Positions 1 to 7,506 of a DNA stretch of 28,443 nt are shown one piece after another. The position numbers were made by a program, and so were the translations under genes. A model generated the notes under the pieces. It worked only from the letters and a program-made list of their open reading frames with translations. It ran no database searches and was not told where the DNA came from. This stretch comes from a virus, in the IMG/VR virus record IMGVR_UViG_3300047550_004219, positions 1 through 28,443 of that record; one strand, given 5' to 3'. Position 1 is the first letter of the stretch. The number at the start of each line of letters is the position of its first letter.

Positions 1-437
1 CTACGTGAGCGCAACCCTCTATGTGCGCAGCACAAACGATGATCCATGGTACGCCAACATGGAGTGACTGGGTGGAGTTTGCTAACGCCACAAAGCGCGG
101 GCGAGCATTCCAGTTTAAGACTGAAGCTACGACGCTCAGCGCTGATCAGAACATACTGATTGATGAGCTTGGCTGTGAGATCGAGCTTGAGCAGAGAGTG
201 GCGACGGCTGGACCGTTGACCAGCGGCGCCGCTTCCTATGGCGTCGCCTTTGCCGAGCCGTTCTATGCGGTGCCTGCGATCGGAGTCACGGCCTACAATA
301 TGGGCACCGGCGACTACTACTCCATCACCGCCATGTCGCGCAGCGGCTTCACGATCACCTTCTACAATGCGTCGGCCACTGTGGTCAGTCGCAACTTCAC
401 CTATTCCGCTGTTGGCTTCGGCCGGGAGATTGTCTAA
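1..437 (+). CDS. Tail tip / central tail protein (J-like), C-terminal part, apparent +1 frameshift
   Basis: This is the C-terminal end of a siphovirus tail-tip attachment protein of the lambda J / TipJ kind, which sits at the end of the tail tube and contacts the host. The last ~60 residues carry the domain seen at the end of many such proteins: a pattern of the type FAEPFYAVPAIGVTA, then GDYY.I, SGFTI.F and a final GFGREIV. The reading frame is broken near the left edge. Frame 2 (from base 2) gives ...STNDDP, then runs to a TGA at 65-67. Frame 3 gives GTPTWSDWVEFAN and stays open to 437, with a possible ATG at 21. Skipping the single T at about position 47 joins them as NDDP-GTPTWSDW, which is what this family looks like. 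The cause may be a sequencing indel, a real mutation or a programmed shift. The 5' end lies outside the window. The stop overlaps the next ATG (TAATG). Confidence 0.7.
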
Positions 438-1636
438 TGGCTCAACATGCCGACTACATCATCGCTAACCAGTCTGGTCCTTCGTTCAGGGCTGACCTGA
501 ACAATGCGCTGGCGGCAATCGTCAGCAACAACAGTGGGGCCACTGAACCGGCAACGACTTACGCATACATGCCGTGGGCGGATACTGCCACTGGCCTATT
601 CAAGATCCGCAATGGCGCAAATAGCGCATGGATCACGCTGTACCAGCTGGACGGCGAATGGTCAACGATTGTGCTGGAGAATGGCACAGCAGCAGCTCCA
701 TCGCTGTATTTCAAGGATTCCTTCACTGACACGGGACTGTTCAGCGCTGGCGCCGATCAGGTCAACGTCGCTACTGCTGGCGTTGAGCGTGTTGAATGGG
801 GCGCGTCTGAGGTTGTCTTCAACGATGGCGGTGAGAACTACGACTTCAGGATTGAAGGTGATACGCAGTCGAACCTGTTTCTGGTCGATGCTAGCGAGGA
901 CAAGGTAAAGGTAACAGGAGGTTACAAGGTTATCAACTCAGGCGCTACGCCAGGCGTTGGGCCAGTCATTGAGACTGAGAACTTGGCCACCAGCCTTGTC
1001 AGCGGTGACGTACTAGGCCAGTGGGACATGATCTCGAATGACAATAGTACAAACGCGAACGGAGCTAGAATCCGCATTATTGGCACTGTATCAAGCACGG
1101 ACGGCACTGGAAGGCTCAGACTGCAAGTCAAGGGCACTAACTCGGCAACATTTACCACAGTCTTTGATGCCAGCGCCGCTGGCGCCACGGTCCCAACCTT
1201 AACAGCTCAGAACCTTACAGCTACATACGTCAACGGTCGTGCAGTAATGTCTGGCTATGCAAGTATGGCGCCTAGTGATACGCAGATTGACGTTGATATA
1301 TCAAGTCTCTTTACCGCAACCGAAGCCTTCGCCCACTACTGTTATATTGAGGTTGTGGGCATATACAACTCGGGGGCCGGCACAATTAACCGGCTCCACA
1401 AGGTATGGTCGCAGCACGTACACTGGGCGCCTAGCGCATTTGCAATCAATGGTGCTGTACTAGAGAATTCGTATAACTCTGATACTCAAAACTTCCCGGC
1501 TGGCGCTGTCAACGCCTCGAAAGTGCTTACCGTCGTCTCTGGGTCAACGGTGCAACTAAGGCTACAGAATCGCACAGGAGCGGTAACCGGTTCCGCCACT
1601 TTCTATCGCTATCATGTGCAGGTGCTCCAGGCTTGA
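437..1636 (+). CDS. Tail fibre / tip-associated structural protein
   Basis: 399 aa protein starting at an ATG that overlaps the upstream stop, so it is probably translationally coupled to the tail-tip gene. The N-terminal ~75 residues (MAQHADYIIANQSG, FRADLNNALAAIVS.N.GATEPATTYAYMPWADT..G..K.RN) form a module I recognise from tail fibre proteins of cyanophages and other siphophages, thought to anchor the fibre. The middle is beta-rich, with GLFSAGADQVNVATAGVERV resembling a virion repeat motif that precedes receptor-binding parts. The C-terminal ~150 residues have no family I recognise and may be the receptor-binding part. No transmembrane or signal sequence is visible. It follows the J-like gene directly, which fits a side-fibre or tip-fibre role. 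Family-level role is an inference from the N-terminal module and position. Confidence 0.75.
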   Translation: MAQHADYIIANQSGPSFRADLNNALAAIVSNNSGATEPATTYAYMPWADTATGLFKIRNGANSAWITLYQLDGEWSTIVLENGTAAAPSLYFKDSFTDTGLFSAGADQVNVATAGVERVEWGASEVVFNDGGENYDFRIEGDTQSNLFLVDASEDKVKVTGGYKVINSGATPGVGPVIETENLATSLVSGDVLGQWDMISNDNSTNANGARIRIIGTVSSTDGTGRLRLQVKGTNSATFTTVFDASAAGATVPTLTAQNLTATYVNGRAVMSGYASMAPSDTQIDVDISSLFTATEAFAHYCYIEVVGIYNSGAGTINRLHKVWSQHVHWAPSAFAINGAVLENSYNSDTQNFPAGAVNASKVLTVVSGSTVQLRLQNRTGAVTGSATFYRYHVQVLQA

Positions 1637-1638
1637 CC

Positions 1639-1920
1639 ATGGCTACTATCTCAGTTTCTTGGCAGATTGAAAAAGTGCAGCTTGAAGGCGAGCAGGTTGC
1701 GCTTAGCTACGAAGTCAGCTGTTGCGCAGGGCAGCAGAGCGTGACACTTAAGGGACAGATCGCGATTGACGCTGACACAGCAGAGTCGCTCCCAGACTCC
1801 CTTACGAAAGCCCAGGCAGCGTCTGTTGTTGGCGGCGATGTGATTGAAGGCATCGAAAAACGGGTACTGAGCAACGCAGGCGTTAAGCCGGCGGAAACCA
1901 CCGAGGCCGATCACCCGTGA
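1639..1920 (+). CDS. Small unknown protein of the tail cluster
   Basis: 93 aa if started at the ATG at 1639; a TTG at 1633 overlapping the preceding stop is possible but less attractive. The product (MATISVSWQIEKVQLEGEQ...) is rich in beta-strand-like alternation in its first half and ends in an acidic, Thr/Glu-rich tail. No family recognised. Position between a fibre gene and a basic small protein gene in the structural block suggests a virion or assembly role, but the sequence does not prove it. The next gene starts on a GTG inside its stop codon, so the two are coupled. Confidence 0.6.
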   Translation: MATISVSWQIEKVQLEGEQVALSYEVSCCAGQQSVTLKGQIAIDADTAESLPDSLTKAQAASVVGGDVIEGIEKRVLSNAGVKPAETTEADHP

Positions 1921-2054
1921 CCGTTCGCAGCAAAACCGGCGCCATGGGGCGCATCGAGCATCGACCCGGAAAGCCGAAGCGCACCAGGCAGGGCCAAGGC
2001 AAGCACAGCCGCCCCAGGGGGAGGCGGAAGCTACTGCGTCGCCAAGGAAGGTAG
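1917..2054 (+). CDS. Tiny very basic conserved phage protein (45 aa)
   Basis: GTG start overlapping the upstream TGA (GTGA). The 45-residue product is extremely rich in Arg, Lys, Gly and Gln, with the order KTG...GRIEHRPGKPKRTRQG.G..S.P.GRRKL.R.QGR. I recall short proteins with the same KTG / IEHRPGKPK / TRQGxGxxSRP / GQGR spacing from cyanophage structural clusters, where the function is unknown. The composition suggests binding to nucleic acid or an acidic partner, which is inference only. It is below the size many gene callers accept and could easily be missed. The coupled start and the recognisable spacing are the reasons for calling it. Confidence 0.6.
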   Translation: MTVRSKTGAMGRIEHRPGKPKRTRQGQGKHSRPRGRRKLLRRQGR

Positions 2055-2081
2055 GCGCCGGCCCGTCGCTAGACTCGTGAC

Positions 2082-2417
2082 ATGACCACGCCCAGCACCT
2101 ACAACTTCTCGCTGCAGCGCCGTGCTGACTACAGCATGGATCTGCAGTTTCTTGATAGCGACGGCGCACCGCTCAACCTGACGGGTTGGACGGTGCTTTC
2201 GCAGGCATGGAACGAAGCCCGCACACAGAAATACGCTGATTTTGCGGTTACCTATGTCGATAGAGTTCAAGGAAAAATAAAGCTGACGCTAACGGACGAG
2301 CAGACAGCAACATTCCCGAGCGAAATACACTATGATGTGCTCTTGATTGATCCGAGTGGGTTCAGGGAATACTATCTTGAAGGCGTTGGGTACGTCAGCG
2401 AAGGCTACACGGCATGA
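2082..2417 (+). CDS. Small beta-rich virion protein (tail/baseplate type)
   Basis: 111 aa. The layout YNFSLQRRADYSMDLQF...G.PLNLTGWTV...W ... A.F.VTYVDRVQGKIKLTLT..QTA..P..IHYDVLLIDPSG.REYYLEG.V matches the small beta-sandwich proteins of phage tail or neck regions, in which a membrane- or fibre-proximal domain ends with a statement-like DVLLIDPSG strand and a YYLEG strand. BppU N-terminal-like domains have a similar order, so a baseplate or fibre adaptor role is likely. No catalytic motif is seen. Its stop overlaps the next start (ATGA at 2414), placing it in the structural operon. Confidence 0.65.
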   Translation: MTTPSTYNFSLQRRADYSMDLQFLDSDGAPLNLTGWTVLSQAWNEARTQKYADFAVTYVDRVQGKIKLTLTDEQTATFPSEIHYDVLLIDPSGFREYYLEGVGYVSEGYTA

Positions 2418-2749
2418 GCGTAACTGTAAATACCACCGAGCAAAGCATAGTCGTAAGTGGCGGCAGCGGTTCGATTGTCGTTGAATCGCCACAGGTTACA
2501 AACATTGTAACTACAGAGCCGGCCAGGCCCTCGATCATCATCAGCGACAGCGAAGGCCAATCCGCTGTTGTTACGGTTCCGCAAACACAGATCGTCAATA
2601 TCGTTGCGCCAGGTCCACAAGGCCCGCCGGGTCCTGATGGTGGTGCTCTACCAGGCGGCGGGAATCCAGGCGACCTCCTGATGAAGGAAGACTACGCCAA
2701 TGGCGCCGCTGGGTGGGCGCCTACACTAGATGGAGGGACTTTCTTCTGA
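2414..2749 (+). CDS. Small fibre protein with short collagen-like stretch
   Basis: 111 aa, ATGA-coupled to the gene before. The first two thirds are Ser/Thr/Val-rich beta sequence, and then a short collagen-like segment (GPQGPPGPDGG, about residues 71-81) leads into a Gly-rich tail. Short Gly-X-Y stretches are common trimerisation or shaft elements in phage tail fibres. The end GD.L.K..YANGAAGWAPTLDGGTFF resembles the C-terminal motif of several consecutive small fibre proteins, and the next gene ends with a similar DGGTF. A structural role is likely; the exact partner is unknown. Confidence 0.65.
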   Translation: MSVTVNTTEQSIVVSGGSGSIVVESPQVTNIVTTEPARPSIIISDSEGQSAVVTVPQTQIVNIVAPGPQGPPGPDGGALPGGGNPGDLLMKEDYANGAAGWAPTLDGGTFF

Positions 2750-3204
2750 TGGCACGCATTCAACTCAGGCGCGGCCTTAAGGCCAACCTTCCTACGACCG
2801 GGATGCTGGCCGGCGAGCCGCATATCACGACCGATCGCGGCACGCTCCACGTTGCAACAAGCGCGACAGCGAAGGTGCCTGTCGTTCCGCCGATCGACGA
2901 TCTCGTTACTCTCGGCGCCATCAGCGGCTCAGAGGATTTGCTGATCATCCATGACGGCAGCGAGTCAACCGGCCAGCGAGAAAAGAAGATTACGTTCGAT
3001 GCCTTCAAGCTAGCCCTCAACATCCCTGCTGGCAGCACGGACGAAAAGGTCGCCATTGTGTCTGGCGGCACTGCTGGCTACATCTGGGGGACGGATGGAA
3101 CCGATGGCGTCATTCGACTGAACAGCTCATTGAGCTGGACGAAGGATCCCGGCAACGGTTTTGTTACGATCCAGGTTGAAACGGTGGATGGCGGTACGTT
3201 CTGA
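2749..3204 (+). CDS. Fibre protein with Mtd-like N-terminal domain
   Basis: 151 aa from the ATG at 2749, which overlaps the preceding stop (TGATG); a longer in-frame start at 2713 would lie inside the upstream gene. The N-terminus MARIQLRRGLKANLP.TGMLAGEPHITTDRGTLHVAT follows the pattern of the major-tropism-determinant N-terminal domain (IQ.RRGT...P.L..GE....TD...L...) found at the base of many phage fibre proteins. The centre has a DLLIIHDGSE segment and the end reads VETVDGGTF, as in the preceding gene. It is probably one of a set of stacked fibre or adaptor proteins. Confidence 0.7.
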   Translation: MARIQLRRGLKANLPTTGMLAGEPHITTDRGTLHVATSATAKVPVVPPIDDLVTLGAISGSEDLLIIHDGSESTGQREKKITFDAFKLALNIPAGSTDEKVAIVSGGTAGYIWGTDGTDGVIRLNSSLSWTKDPGNGFVTIQVETVDGGTF

Positions 3205-3623
3205 TGCCACGGCAGCAGCTGATCAAACTCCGCAAAGGCGCGGCAACTCCAGCTGCTGCCGATTTTGTTGAGGCCGAGCCCGCGTGGGATTCGGTAGGGA
3301 AGAACTTATATGTAAAGGCCGCTGACGGCTCAATGGTGCTGATTAACGCCCCTAGTGGCGGAGGAGGTTACAGCGAGTCAGCGACTCCACCCGCATCGCC
3401 TACGAATGGCTATCGCTGGCTTGACACAACAAGTGGAATCCAGTATGTCTACAATAACGATGGCAACAGCTCTCAGTGGGTAGAATTTTCTGCACCTATA
3501 GAGGCGCCCAGTTTTTACGCTAACCCAAACCCACCTTCAACTGCAGTTGAGGGCGATGAGTGGCTTGATACTGACGCTGGCATTAAGTACCGCTATTTTG
3601 ACAACTCATGGGTCGAGCTTTAA
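3204..3623 (+). CDS. Fibre protein with Mtd-like domain and two W-D-T repeats
   Basis: 139 aa, TGATG-coupled. The N-terminal ~45 residues (QLIKLRKGAATPAAADFVEAEPAWDSVGKNLYVKAADGS) again follow the Mtd-N pattern. After a Gly-rich linker come two copies of a repeat of the form PP.SP..GY.WLDT.SGI.Y.Y.......WVE (about residues 62-95 and 107-139), a unit common in fibre proteins of phages and often the receptor-facing or adaptor part. No enzymatic residues seen. Together with its neighbours it forms a row of short fibre proteins with related modules, suggesting duplication followed by divergence. Confidence 0.7.
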   Translation: MPRQQLIKLRKGAATPAAADFVEAEPAWDSVGKNLYVKAADGSMVLINAPSGGGGYSESATPPASPTNGYRWLDTTSGIQYVYNNDGNSSQWVEFSAPIEAPSFYANPNPPSTAVEGDEWLDTDAGIKYRYFDNSWVEL

Positions 3624-3626
3624 GCC

Positions 3627-4124
3627 ATGCCAACAATTGACTTTCCCTCATCTCCGTCTGTAAATCAGACCTATACATTCGAGGGTCGGACCTGGAAGTT
3701 TAACGGCGTAGGCTGGCAAATCTTCAATTCTGCCATCTCACCCGAGGTCGGAACCAATAGCGTCTCGCAAACTGTTAGCCTAAATCCACAGGCCACAACA
3801 GTGGTCAACTTTACAATGCACCCTATGGTGCAAATTTATAGTATCACATCCAGCGTGTCAGCATGGATCCGTGTTTACAGTTCGGCGAACGCATCGACGA
3901 ATGACGCGGCCCGTCTAGTTACCGCCGATCCAGCTCCGGGCGCTGGCGTAATCGTAGAAGTTCTTACAACTACTCCAAGCCAGACGATAACTCTTAATCC
4001 TATCGGCTCTGGCGTCAATGCAGAGTCTCCTCGCACGAGTGTCTATCCCGTGCGGATCACCAACAATGACGTTTCATCCACGTCCGTGACCGTTACGGTA
4101 AACTACGTCTACCTGGAGATTTAG
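3627..4124 (+). CDS. Small fibre protein, unknown receptor-binding part
   Basis: 165 aa. It starts 3 nt after the preceding stop. The N-terminal P.SPSVNQTYTFEGRTWKFNGVGWQ is a variant of the GY.W...G..W repeat of the previous gene, so it probably attaches through the same fold. The rest (about residues 45-165) is a Thr/Ser/Val-rich beta domain with a central WIRVYSSANAS..D motif, of a kind seen in small structural proteins of cyanophages. Likely a virion protein; function beyond that is not visible. Confidence 0.65.
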   Translation: MPTIDFPSSPSVNQTYTFEGRTWKFNGVGWQIFNSAISPEVGTNSVSQTVSLNPQATTVVNFTMHPMVQIYSITSSVSAWIRVYSSANASTNDAARLVTADPAPGAGVIVEVLTTTPSQTITLNPIGSGVNAESPRTSVYPVRITNNDVSSTSVTVTVNYVYLEI

Positions 4125-4126
4125 CC

Positions 4127-5041
4127 ATGACAGCCACCTTCGGTACTGCATCCATTGCCCTGAACGGAGACACATCGGCGGCAGGCCTGTATTCTCTGTG
4201 GAAAAATACAATCTGCCCTGGGATGGGGTTCTCAAATAGCACCGAGCTACTGCAGGACGTAACCAACACAAGGCTTGTCTACACAAAAACCAACCTTGTC
4301 GGTACATATTCGACTACCTATTGGCGATTCGCATTTGCGGCAAACTCTGTAGCAATGAACCTGTACCACGCTTACAATACGTCTACGGATGTTGGAACTG
4401 GCCTGATTAGCGGGGTAAACAATACAGGATTTACGTTTTCACCTACGACCCTCAGCTACACAATTTACTATTGGAAGGACAGCGCTGTCAACCCGCAGTG
4501 GGGAATGGTAAATGTTCGATCGTCTGACGCCAATTCGGCCGGCAACCTAACATATAATGGAGGGTTTGGATGGTGCAAAGTTACTCCATTTAGTATTATG
4601 GATCCAAATACACAGCCAACCACACTATTTATTGGCGGGACCAGCGGCGGCCCCGGATCTAGGCAGAATTTCCTGAGTTCGACTGCCGTAAGCTTCTTCG
4701 GAGGAAGCCACACGGTCGGGACAACCCAGACTCAAGGTAAGAGCCTGCAAACAGCCTTTGCACTCGGCCATTACGGAACAAACACAAGCTTGAACATATC
4801 TTCCGGTTTTTTCCAGGCTGGCACATTGGCCGCATCAACTGCGCCGATTATGACCACGCCAGTGATCGTTGGCACGCATGGACTGGCGCTGGGCTATGTG
4901 AATAGTCTTGACCTCGGAGCAACAACCCCGCTCGAATACGACAAATATCGCCTTGAAGATCGACTTATCGTCACGGCGGGTGTTGAAGAATGGCAGCCGA
5001 CTGGACGCTATTCCCACTCACTATTTATTCGCGTGGTCTGA
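4127..5041 (+). CDS. Probable distal fibre / receptor-binding protein
   Basis: 304 aa, starting 2 nt after the preceding stop. The protein is rich in Thr, Ser, Asn, Gly and aromatic residues, has few charged residues, and shows no signal peptide or membrane segment. That composition is typical of the exposed part of phage adhesins. I recognise no named family. Being the largest gene of this stretch and the last sizeable one before the lysis-type genes fits a receptor-binding role. The stop overlaps the next ATG. The codon mix (AAT, ACA, TAT common) is more AT-tolerant than in genes to the far right, as in the neighbouring fibre genes. Confidence 0.6.
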   Translation: MTATFGTASIALNGDTSAAGLYSLWKNTICPGMGFSNSTELLQDVTNTRLVYTKTNLVGTYSTTYWRFAFAANSVAMNLYHAYNTSTDVGTGLISGVNNTGFTFSPTTLSYTIYYWKDSAVNPQWGMVNVRSSDANSAGNLTYNGGFGWCKVTPFSIMDPNTQPTTLFIGGTSGGPGSRQNFLSSTAVSFFGGSHTVGTTQTQGKSLQTAFALGHYGTNTSLNISSGFFQAGTLAASTAPIMTTPVIVGTHGLALGYVNSLDLGATTPLEYDKYRLEDRLIVTAGVEEWQPTGRYSHSLFIRVV

Positions 5042-5214
5042 TGGCTAACTACACCATACCTCCGACGACCGATCTATCTGCTTATTTGGGGCTACTCACG
5101 ATGAGTGTAATCAAGGGCAGCAGGACCCCTGCACCAGCCACGATGTTGATACCCTTTGGCAGTCAGCCCTCCCGGCCCACTGCCGGCCAACTGTTCCCCC
5201 GACCGACGCCATGA
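5041..5214 (+). CDS. Small unknown protein (57 aa)
   Basis: ATG at 5041 overlaps the preceding stop (TGATG) and the stop overlaps the next ATG (ATGA at 5211), so translation coupling on both sides supports it. The product begins MANYTIPPTTDLSAYLGLLT and ends in a Pro/Arg/Thr-rich tail. No domain is visible. An in-frame ATG at 4990 would start inside the previous gene and is less likely. Confidence 0.5.
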   Translation: MANYTIPPTTDLSAYLGLLTMSVIKGSRTPAPATMLIPFGSQPSRPTAGQLFPRPTP

Positions 5215-5465
5215 GCACCTATCCCGTTATCAAGCTGACATCCTCGGTTACAATTCAGCCTCCGGTTTACACTGATACGCTGATTGTCAAGCAAGTTCTT
5301 GAAAATCCAGGCGAGAAAACTGTAAGAGCCGAGATCATTAAAAGCGAATCGCCTTATTTTTCTGAATGGATCGTTGTTTGGTCCGGGGAGGAATACGACC
5401 AAATCGGCCAGTGGACAGATGACGATCTCGTTGCCAGCATCTGCGCCTACTACAACGTCGCCTGA
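5211..5465 (+). CDS. Small unknown protein of the structural block
   Basis: 84 aa, ATGA-coupled to the gene before. The order of strands (YPVIKLTSSVTIQPPVYTDTLIVKQVLENP..KTVRAEI) followed by W.GEEYDQIGQWTDDDL...I is of a kind seen in small cyanophage tail-cluster proteins of unknown role. The end is acidic, followed by CAYYNVA. No catalytic motif, no membrane segment. About 70 nt without a gene follow before the membrane-protein genes, so this may be the last protein of the fibre operon. Confidence 0.55.
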   Translation: MSTYPVIKLTSSVTIQPPVYTDTLIVKQVLENPGEKTVRAEIIKSESPYFSEWIVVWSGEEYDQIGQWTDDDLVASICAYYNVA

Positions 5466-5535
5466 TCGCGAGCGCAAGACTCGCTGGAGGCCCACCAGCG
5501 GGTTGATAAGCTGCCAGTAGGCCATCAGCTGCCTC

Positions 5536-5799
5536 ATGCCACCAGAGAGCCCCGAGGCAGTGACCAGTCTCCCCAACGGCCCGACACCGGGCAACCAGCT
5601 CACCCAAGCTGTACCAGCCCTGTTGACCGCAGCCGTGCTCGGTCTGGCAGGGCTTTTTGTTCAAGTTGCAAAACTTGGTCAAAGTATGGATACAGTGATG
5701 CAGGACGTTCAAGAAATGAAGAACGACCTAAAAGAGCGAGTGTCCAAACTTGAGGATCGCGTCAGGCAGCTAGAAATCACCTCAATTCGCGCAAAATAA
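5536..5799 (+). CDS. Small membrane protein with coiled coil (holin/spanin-like candidate)
   Basis: 87 aa. After a Pro-rich N-terminus there is one hydrophobic stretch (about residues 27-47, AVPALLTAAVLGLAGLFVQVA), then a heptad-like charged helix (M.DVQEMKNDLKERVSKLEDRVRQLE) to the end. One membrane span plus a soluble coiled coil is the usual build of small phage lysis accessory proteins (spanin inner-membrane subunits, some holins). Its neighbours are another small membrane protein and, convergently, the endolysin, which supports a lysis role. Exact class cannot be decided from the sequence. Confidence 0.6.
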   Translation: MPPESPEAVTSLPNGPTPGNQLTQAVPALLTAAVLGLAGLFVQVAKLGQSMDTVMQDVQEMKNDLKERVSKLEDRVRQLEITSIRAK

Positions 5800-5801
5800 C
5801 C

Positions 5802-6056
5802 ATGCCAAACTGGCTCTGGCGCTCAATTACTGGAATTTCGGTAACGATTGTTGTCATTGCTGCTGCTCAATGGGCTTCGTGCCGCTTCTACGTTCTTCCA
5901 GCTGCTTGGCCATGGTATGCACGCTATGTCGGGACCCAGCAAGGAAAGTCGATAGACCTTGCGCCAATGGGTTGCGCTGACGCCGATTCTCGCGCTATTG
6001 CCGTGATGACCGGCGTCCTTACAACACTGATCAGCCTTAGCAGGAAAGCCGAGTAG
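5802..6056 (+). CDS. Small membrane protein, holin candidate
   Basis: 84 aa, starting 2 nt after the preceding stop. It has an N-terminal membrane span (about residues 9-26, TGISVTIVVIAAAQWAS), a loop with W-PWYARYVGT, and a second hydrophobic stretch near the end (AIAVMTGVLTTLISLSRK, about residues 65-82) ending in Arg/Lys/Glu. Two spans in under 90 residues with a charged tail fits a class II-like holin. The stop lies 2 nt from the end of the oppositely oriented endolysin gene. Alternative: another lysis accessory membrane protein. Confidence 0.6.
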   Translation: MPNWLWRSITGISVTIVVIAAAQWASCRFYVLPAAWPWYARYVGTQQGKSIDLAPMGCADADSRAIAVMTGVLTTLISLSRKAE

Positions 6057-6058
6057 TG

Positions 6059-7201
6059 TCAGTAGGTCCACTCAGTGCAAGGACGAGCGCCCGCACCTGG
6101 AACAAAGCCACCTCGACTACGTCGGTCTAAATGAATAAAACCTCTATGCCTACCATCACCTAGTCCACCAGACCAGCGCACGCGGATCCATTGGTAAAAT
6201 TCTTCCAGACTTCGTCCTACAGGATATATGTCCATAGCTTCACCTGTAGTGTGCCGAGAGCCTGAGACACCACCAACCTCGGTGTTAATCGGCTCAGGAC
6301 GGTAGAAGCTAGTCACGCCCAAAGGAGCTCCCCATGCATCCCGGATTTGCTGGAAAGCTTGGGCTGTCTCCACAAGCCAAGCTCTAGCCGCGCTGTTTGT
6401 TGCGGGGATACGACGTCGGTCCCACTGTACAATTTCCCCTACAGTTAGATTAGCTGTGACGAGGGCGTCGAAATCTTCCCAATCGATAGTAGCCGTAAGC
6501 GCTTCTCCGCCGAGCTGCACACGCTGCCAATGAGACTCGAATACGTACCAGCTACCCGCATCCGCGACTAACTGTACGCGAGCATGGCCATCTCCAGGCA
6601 GTTCGGCATAGGATGCTACACCATAGACTTTACCTGCAGGTACGATAACTTTTTCTTTTTCCCCGAGCTCGGCAGCGCGCACAGGCTCTTTCTTCAGCCA
6701 AGTAGCTTGAATGGCTTTAAGCGTAAACAGAGGAGGTCGGACAGAGGTACAAACTTCTGTAACAGGATTTGTAGATTTAGGACATTTTTCATTCATAATA
6801 TCGATGAGCTTTTGTGCATACGCTGGATCTGTTGCGTAACTTTGGTTGACCAAGTCGAGCGCAGCAGCTTCACGCGACGTTGAGTTATTGACCCCTCTGT
6901 ATGGACCAAAATCTTTATACCATCTATCCACTAGGTAAGTGATACACTCTTCGGCGCTAGCAAAGTCTTTAAACTCGGCTTCAATGGTCACAGTTTTGCC
7001 ATCTAGTACTTCTTGGGTAGCGCACACTGTACCCTCACCCTTGATACCTAAATAATTGTGTTTGCCGCTCGTGTGGCGGAACCAACCGCTCTCCAAAGCA
7101 CATTGCGCGGCTGCCAATTCGGGGTAGCGGGCCCCAGCGGAACGGGCGATTTGCATTACCCCCTCCCAGGAAAGAGAAGTTGCCTTTTTTCTCGAGGCCA
7201 T
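6059..7201 (-). CDS. Two-domain endolysin: glucosaminidase + M15-type peptidase
   Basis: 380 aa enzyme that should cut peptidoglycan at two sites. Residues ~10-145 are a glucosaminidase (GH73-like) domain: ELAAAQCALESGWF (with the expected catalytic Glu in ALESGW), then NYLGIKG and a FKDFASAEECITYLVDRW segment. A middle ~100 residues resemble an SH3-like or linker domain. Residues ~255-380 are a peptidase M15 (D-Ala-D-Ala carboxypeptidase-like) domain with the zinc motif SRHTTGEAMDI and a second His in GFIHLD. No signal peptide, so release through a holin is expected; two candidates lie convergently next to it. It ends the minus-strand block and could be expressed separately from the plus-strand structural genes. 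Confidence 0.9.
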   Translation of the reverse strand: MASRKKATSLSWEGVMQIARSAGARYPELAAAQCALESGWFRHTSGKHNYLGIKGEGTVCATQEVLDGKTVTIEAEFKDFASAEECITYLVDRWYKDFGPYRGVNNSTSREAAALDLVNQSYATDPAYAQKLIDIMNEKCPKSTNPVTEVCTSVRPPLFTLKAIQATWLKKEPVRAAELGEKEKVIVPAGKVYGVASYAELPGDGHARVQLVADAGSWYVFESHWQRVQLGGEALTATIDWEDFDALVTANLTVGEIVQWDRRRIPATNSAARAWLVETAQAFQQIRDAWGAPLGVTSFYRPEPINTEVGGVSGSRHTTGEAMDIYPVGRSLEEFYQWIRVRWSGGLGDGRHRGFIHLDRRSRGGFVPGAGARPCTEWTY

Positions 7202-7287
7202 GCGTCTCGTGGTAGTGTGAGCTCAGCTCAGCTTAGCACTTGAAGCGCTCTGCACCCTCGTGGGAGCCCTAGATAGTCTGCGTAACT

Positions 7288-7506
7288 TCAAAGTGATTTC
7301 CAGTATTTATCTTCAGCTTTTGTTCTCCATGCTGTGAACTGCGCTAGGCGAGAGGAAGTCCGTGCGCTCTTTTTGCGTAGATTCCAGTCATGAAAGAACT
7401 GAGCATCGTCAACTAAGCGGTGGAGCAGTCCGTTAGGTAACCGCTCAGCGATACGCATTAGTTTACGCAGTAAAACAGCACGGACTTCAGCCTCACTCAA
7501 GCTCAA
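7288..7506 (-). CDS. Small unknown basic protein
   Basis: 72 aa, most likely from a TTG at 7506 whose bases overlap the stop of the upstream cyAbrB gene (TTGA), a coupling arrangement. The product is helical and basic: S.AEVRAVLLRKLMRIAERLPNGLLHRLVDDAQFF, then a Lys/Arg-rich tail. The phrase I.RLP...L..LVDDA.FF is of a kind common in small cyanobacterial proteins associated with regulators, but I cannot name a family. Cotranscription with the AbrB-like gene suggests a partner or auxiliary role, which is inference. Confidence 0.55.
   Translation of the reverse strand: MSLSEAEVRAVLLRKLMRIAERLPNGLLHRLVDDAQFFHDWNLRKKSARTSSRLAQFTAWRTKAEDKYWKSL

Noticed and set aside
1651-2169. 172-codon minus-strand frame in the tail cluster
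   Set aside because: It crosses three coupled plus-strand genes and is Cys/Arg-rich without recognisable pattern.
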